Source: Gallionellales bacterium RIFCSPLOWO2_02_FULL_57_47
GTDB taxonomy: Bacteria > Pseudomonadota > Gammaproteobacteria > Burkholderiales > Gallionellaceae
Assembly (NCBI GenBank): GCA_001801175.1
Contig: MGWZ01000052.1
Location: 1 to 46,079, forward strand
Direction of reading: 5' to 3'
Length of the DNA: 46,079 nt
A program made the position numbers and the translations under genes. The notes beneath the pieces are model-generated. The model saw only the letters and a program-made list of their open reading frames with translations. It searched no databases and was not told the DNA's origin. How positions within the stretch are numbered: the first letter of the stretch is position 1; every line of letters begins with the position of its first letter. Shown one piece after another: positions 39,842 through 46,079 of this stretch.

Positions 39842-40948
39842 ATGTTTATTGATAAAACAGAAAAAGAAACCATTCTAAAACCATTGCAAGTTGTAATCGG
39901 GATTGTTGAACGCAAACAAACCCTGCCAATTCTATCCAATGTGCTGATTGAAAAAGATGCAGATAAAATACGCTTTACTGCGACGGATCTTGAAATTCAA
40001 ATTTCAACCAACATAAACAAAACTTCAAGTGATCAAGAAACTTTTGCCATTACGGTTGGTGGCAAAAAAATTCAAGATATTCTTCGTATACTTCCTGATC
40101 AAAGCCAAGTTTCTGTAGAGATAAAAGAAAATAAGGCAATAATTAAATACAATAAAAGCAAATTTAGTTTGCAAACTTTACCAGCACAGGATTTCCCAAA
40201 GCTGTCTAACCAGTTAGAAAATGCAAAAAAAATAGTTCTTAGCCAGACAAAATTAAAAAACTTATTAGAATCTGTGCATTATGCAATGGCACAGCAAGAT
40301 GTTCGCTACTATCTGAATGGCGTACTGCTAATCATTGATAACGACAAACTAAAGGTGGTTGCTACCGATGGGCACCGGCTTGCGTATAACGAAGGCAAGA
40401 TCGAGGGTAAACACGAAAAAACTGAAATTATCTTACCCCGCAAAGCAGTAGCAGAATTATGTAAACTTTTAAGCGATTCCGAAGATATAGTTGAACTTGA
40501 ATTTACATCACAGCAAGTAAAAGCTGTTTTTTCTGATGTCGTTTTAGTATCCAAAGTAATTGAAGGAAAGTTTCCGGACTACGAACGCGTTATTCCCAAG
40601 TACACGAATCAGTTAATCATGGATAGAACGCTCATTCAACAAGCTTTACAGCGAGCTGCAATATTATCAAATGAAAAGTTTCGCGGAGTTCGATTTGTGC
40701 TGACCGAAAAAAATCTCAGCATCATTAGCAGCAACAGTGAACAGGAAGAAGCACAAGAAGAAATTGAAACCGAATATCATGGCGAAGCATTAGACATTGG
40801 TTTTAATATTAATTACTTATTGGATGGGCTTAATAATATTGAAAGCGGCCATGTCGTATTATCCTTCGGCGATCCTAACAGCAGTATCCTGATAACACAT
40901 CCGGAAAACAAAGAGTTCCGTTATGTTGTTATGCCAATGCGCATTTAA
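39842..40948 (+). CDS. dnaN: DNA polymerase III sliding clamp (beta subunit)
   Basis: 368 residues (E. coli 366), three similar domains of about 120 residues. Markers: LPILSNVLIEKDADKIRFTATDLEIQI, VRYYLNGVLLIIDNDKLKVVATDGHRLA (about 160-187), and the C-terminal YVVMPMRI, which forms part of the protein-binding pocket. The coding sequence is very AT-rich (17 of 60 bases G+C in 40141-40200). It follows dnaA after a 198-bp spacer. Confidence 0.98.
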   Translation: MFIDKTEKETILKPLQVVIGIVERKQTLPILSNVLIEKDADKIRFTATDLEIQISTNINKTSSDQETFAITVGGKKIQDILRILPDQSQVSVEIKENKAIIKYNKSKFSLQTLPAQDFPKLSNQLENAKKIVLSQTKLKNLLESVHYAMAQQDVRYYLNGVLLIIDNDKLKVVATDGHRLAYNEGKIEGKHEKTEIILPRKAVAELCKLLSDSEDIVELEFTSQQVKAVFSDVVLVSKVIEGKFPDYERVIPKYTNQLIMDRTLIQQALQRAAILSNEKFRGVRFVLTEKNLSIISSNSEQEEAQEEIETEYHGEALDIGFNINYLLDGLNNIESGHVVLSFGDPNSSILITHPENKEFRYVVMPMRI

Positions 40949-40986
40949 AAAAATACCTTCTAACGTGAAACAGATAAACACCCTGA

Positions 40987-43374
<2,388 letters not shown>

Positions 43375-43483
43375 CGAGCGATTCGATGTACCTGGAAACC
43401 GCAGTTGACCGGTTCATTTCCATGAAAAGCCGCGCGATGATTAGTCCTTGCGCTATTCATGCGGCTCACCCATTGGGAGAGCC

Positions 43484-43548
43484 ATTTTGTAGAAGCGGGC
43501 CATGCCCGCGATCAAGCGATTCGCGGGCACGGCCCGCTTCTACAAAAT
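43484..43548. repeat. REP-like long palindrome, second type
   Basis: Arms of 28 bases (about 43484-43511 and 43521-43548) are reverse complements with one mismatch, around a 9-base loop. Each arm contains its own hairpin, GCGGGC-CAT/CAC-type loop-GCCCGC. The outer sequence TTTTGTAGAAGCGGGC differs from the doublet at 10260. It lies 110 bp after gyrB and before the convergent waaA. Confidence 0.85.
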
Positions 43549-43621
43549 GCAACTGCGGTTTTTAGGATGAATGCTATTGCCTTGCTTTCCAGAAGGCCTA
43601 TCCATAAAGCAATTCTTGAGG

Positions 43622-44923
43622 CTATTGTCCAGATTGATTCGCGCTCAACGCTGACAGAATAACCAGCAGTGATTTTTCTGTCGCGCCGCGATTGGCTTCC
43701 ACAAACCCGGCGCACCGCCGCTGCATTTTGCACAAAGCATCCGGGTTATCCAGCAGGCGCTGTAATTCCATGACCAGCCCGCCGTTATCCTGCACCTGTG
43801 CTGCCGCCCCGGCTGCGACCGCCAGTCGCGTCGCCTCGGCAAAATTGTGGGTATGCGGGCCGACCACTACCGGCGCCCCGGCTGCGCAGGCCTCGATCAG
43901 GTTCTGCCCGCCATACGGCAGCAGGCTGCCGCCGACGAAGGCAAGGTCGGCGGCGGCGTAATAGGCAAACATTTCTCCCATGCTGTCGCCCAGAACCGCC
44001 TTAATATCTGCCGCAACCTCGCGGTTTTGCGGTTCGCCTGCCTTGCCAATTTCACTCCTGCGCCGAAACGGAATGCCGCGCTGTTCCAGCAGCGCCGCGA
44101 CCTGTGAAAAACGCTGCGGATGGCGCGGCACGATGACCATCAGCAGGCCGGGGATGTGCACCTGTTCCAGCGCGTCGAGCAGCAGTGCTTCCTCGCCGTC
44201 GCGGGTGCTGGCGGCGAGAAATACCCTGCGTGACGAACCAAACTGCGCGCGCAATTGTTTGCCCAGTTCCAGCATCGCGGGCGGCGGTGCGATGTCGAAT
44301 TTAAGATTGCCTGTCACGGTAACATTCTGTGCGCCGAGATCGGCCAGGCGAGCGGCATCGTCGGCGGTTTGCGCAGCGATGGCAGCGAGCCCGTTCAGAG
44401 CGTCACGAGTCAGCCGTTCGAAGCGCGCATAATTACGCGCCGATTTTTCCGACATGCGAGCATTCAGCAGCAACAGGGGCACACCAGTTTCGCGGCAGGC
44501 GTGGATCAGGTTGAACCAGATCTCCGTTTCCATCAGGATGCCGAACTGCGGCCTGAAATGGCGCAGAAATCTGTTCACCGAAAATGGATAGTCGTAGGGC
44601 AGATACACGCGCAGCACGCCGTCGCCGTACAGTTGTTCGCTGGCGGCGCGTCCGGTCGGCGTGGTGTGGGTCAGCAGGATCTGATGGTCGGGATAGGTTG
44701 CGCGCAGTTTAATGATAAGGCTCTGTGCGGCGCGGGTCTCGCCCACCGAAACGGTATGCAACCAGATGACCGGCCGATCGCTTTGCTCCGAATAAAAACC
44801 GAAACGTTCGCCGATGTGGCGTAGGTATTCCGGCTGCTCGCGCGCGCGCCACGCGAGGCGCAGAAAAACATATGGCAGCAGCAGCCACAGCGCGAGGGTA
44901 TAGAACGATCTCGGATTCAGCAT
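43622..44923 (-). CDS. waaA: 3-deoxy-D-manno-octulosonic acid (Kdo) transferase
   Basis: 433 residues from ATG 44923 (MLNPRSFYTLALWLLLPYVFLRLAW). A GT30 enzyme that adds Kdo to lipid A at the inner membrane. N-terminal membrane anchor (about 6-25), the acceptor half with VIWLHTVSVGETRAAQSLI (about 55) and ILLTHTTPTGRAA, the TGNLKFD motif (about 208), and the donor half with VFLAASTRDGEE and GGSLLPYGGQNLIEACAAGAPVVVGPHTHNF. It overlaps the end of waaC by 7 bases, so the two are co-transcribed. Confidence 0.96.
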   Translation of the reverse strand: MLNPRSFYTLALWLLLPYVFLRLAWRAREQPEYLRHIGERFGFYSEQSDRPVIWLHTVSVGETRAAQSLIIKLRATYPDHQILLTHTTPTGRAASEQLYGDGVLRVYLPYDYPFSVNRFLRHFRPQFGILMETEIWFNLIHACRETGVPLLLLNARMSEKSARNYARFERLTRDALNGLAAIAAQTADDAARLADLGAQNVTVTGNLKFDIAPPPAMLELGKQLRAQFGSSRRVFLAASTRDGEEALLLDALEQVHIPGLLMVIVPRHPQRFSQVAALLEQRGIPFRRRSEIGKAGEPQNREVAADIKAVLGDSMGEMFAYYAAADLAFVGGSLLPYGGQNLIEACAAGAPVVVGPHTHNFAEATRLAVAAGAAAQVQDNGGLVMELQRLLDNPDALCKMQRRCAGFVEANRGATEKSLLVILSALSANQSGQ

Positions 44924-45906
44924 ACCGCCGCCTGTTGCAGCGCATCGATGACAGCGGCGGTATCCGGCGCACGGCTGATGTTGCCGAGGTTGACTGCGCA
45001 CCGGCCTGCATACAGGCCGGTCAGCACCGGGTCGGTCGCAGTGTAAATGCCGACGGTGGGCACGCCCAGCGCCGCCGCGAGATGGGCGAGGCCGGTGTCC
45101 ACGCCGATCACCGCCTGTGCGCCACCGAGCAGGGCAGCCGCTTCATTCAGGCTCAGGCGCGGCGGTGCAACGGCATCGGGAATGGCCCCGGCGAGGCGCA
45201 GGCCGCGCGCCTGCTCCGCCTCGCTGCCCCACGGCAAAACGCAACGAATATTTTTCTCGTGCAGGTAACGCCCCAGCGCGACCCAGTTTGCTTCGCTCCA
45301 TAACTTATCGGAGCGGCTGGTGGCGTGCAGCAGCACGGCATAAGGTTCCTTTGCAAGCCAGTCAGGGTGCGCGATGGCGGGTGGCCGTATGCCGTAATCG
45401 GCTTTTTCTTCCAGTGCATAGCCAAGCGCCTGCGCGGCCAGTTGGCGGTTTCGTTCGACGGCGTGCTGTCCTGTCGCGACCGGGAAAGTCCGCTGGTACA
45501 GGCTGGCCGCCAGAGGTTCGCGTGCGCTGCGCCGGTCGAAGCCGCAACGCAGCCCGCGTGCGCCGCGCATCAGCAAGGCGCTCTTCAGCAGGCCTTGAGT
45601 GTCGATTGCAATGTCATAGCGTTGTGCAGCAAGCGTGTTGCGGAATACCGCAATTTCGCGCCAGGTAGCGGCGCTCAGCAGCTTGCCGCGCCAGCGCCGC
45701 ACGGCAACCTGAAGGATGTTGCGCACCGCCGGATGCAGCTTGGGGAGCGCGGCAAAGCTCTCTTCCACCACCCAATCGATTTGCGCGTTTGGGTAATGGC
45801 GCACGATATCGCTGACCACCGGCAGGTTATGCAGCACGTCGCCCAGCGACGAGGTCTTGACGAGCAGGATACGCGGGGCTCGTGTGTCAGCGAAAAGAGG
45901 CGCCAT
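44917..45906 (-). CDS. waaC: lipopolysaccharide heptosyltransferase I
   Basis: 329 residues from ATG 45906; a TTG four codons earlier is possible. A GT9 enzyme adding the first heptose to Kdo2-lipid A. Typical: RILLVKTSSLGDVLHNLPV (near 12-30), WVVEESFAALPKLHP, DIAIDTQGLLKSALLMRGARG, LLHATSRSDKLW and the donor site AQAVIGVDTGLAHLAAALGVPTVGIYTATDP. The next gene, waaA, acts immediately before it in inner-core synthesis. No strong ribosome-binding site is seen. Confidence 0.93.
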   Translation of the reverse strand: MAPLFADTRAPRILLVKTSSLGDVLHNLPVVSDIVRHYPNAQIDWVVEESFAALPKLHPAVRNILQVAVRRWRGKLLSAATWREIAVFRNTLAAQRYDIAIDTQGLLKSALLMRGARGLRCGFDRRSAREPLAASLYQRTFPVATGQHAVERNRQLAAQALGYALEEKADYGIRPPAIAHPDWLAKEPYAVLLHATSRSDKLWSEANWVALGRYLHEKNIRCVLPWGSEAEQARGLRLAGAIPDAVAPPRLSLNEAAALLGGAQAVIGVDTGLAHLAAALGVPTVGIYTATDPVLTGLYAGRCAVNLGNISRAPDTAAVIDALQQAAVC

Positions 45907-46079
45907 AGGAAAATGCAAAGCTATTGAGAGTAATGGAAGCGCATCTTATAGGATGATGCGTAGCTTTAGGAAGTGCTGCTGGCAATGCCATTACTAGTGT
46001 TTAATTGCATAAGTTAACAATAGTATTTCGGAGCTGAGCCCCCTTAACTTCACGCTTGCGCCAAACGAACGGCGATGCA

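Noticed and set aside
40960-40980. Third parS-like sequence (AACGTGAAACA) before gyrB
   Set aside because: Only one half-site is present; the left half does not match, so ParB would not be expected to load there.

Overview
The window looks like a piece of a betaproteobacterial chromosome around its replication origin. Gene order (atpIBEFHAGDC, parB-parA, rsmG, mnmG, mnmE, yidC, yidD, rnpA, rpmH, dnaA, dnaN, gyrB), protein lengths and two exact parS sites support this. The neighbours (rpiA-phoU-ppx, pgm, ridA, recG, ubiA, waaC-waaA) and overall style suggest the Nitrosomonadales, perhaps a Gallionellaceae-like bacterium. That placement is inference from memory and has not been checked by a search.

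Layout. (1) 1-8268: a surface-polysaccharide cluster on the + strand, AT-richer than what follows. It holds a very large three-domain glycosyltransferase (GT4-GT4-GT2), a sugar C-methyltransferase-like protein, two more GT4 enzymes and a WbpV/GalE-like SDR. (2) 8299-10262: rfbB and rfbD for dTDP-rhamnose, without rfbA or rfbC in view, ending in a REP-like doublet. (3) 10434-13347, minus strand: rpiA, phoU, ppx, closed by a terminator. (4) 13569-14969: an outer-membrane TraF-like protein, divergent from pgm-ridA-recG (15183-19325). (5) 19326-20100: 775 bp with no clear gene but with a direct repeat and a strong terminator. (6) ubiA, overlapped by a decayed methyltransferase pseudogene, then a DUF2937-like membrane protein. 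(7) 22083-29302, minus strand: a complete F-type ATP synthase operon, with a 113/114-bp tandem duplication wedged between atpG and atpD. (8) 29405-38131, minus strand: an IS remnant, parB, parA, rsmG, mnmG, two parS sites, mnmE, yidC, yidD, rnpA and rpmH. (9) 38132-43374: dnaA, dnaN and gyrB on the + strand, with DnaA boxes in both intergenic spacers around dnaA. (10) 43375-45906: a second REP-like palindrome, then waaA and waaC on the minus strand.

How it fits together. Genes left of about 38.1 kb run leftward and dnaA-dnaN-gyrB run rightward, so transcription diverges from the origin. ParA/ParB and the parS pair serve origin segregation. YidC, YidD, RnpA and RpmH are the usual translation and membrane-insertion neighbours, and YidC is known to help insert F0 subunits. 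The sugar genes, pgm (glucose-1-phosphate supply), rfbB/rfbD and waaA/waaC all bear on the cell envelope.

I found no convincing defence island, CRISPR array, prophage or wholly new multigene system. The items most worth a second look are the atpG-atpD duplication, the DnaA-box inverted repeat, the three-domain glycosyltransferase, the unexplained recG-ubiA spacer, the leader hairpin covering the atpI ribosome-binding site, and the methyltransferase pseudogene.
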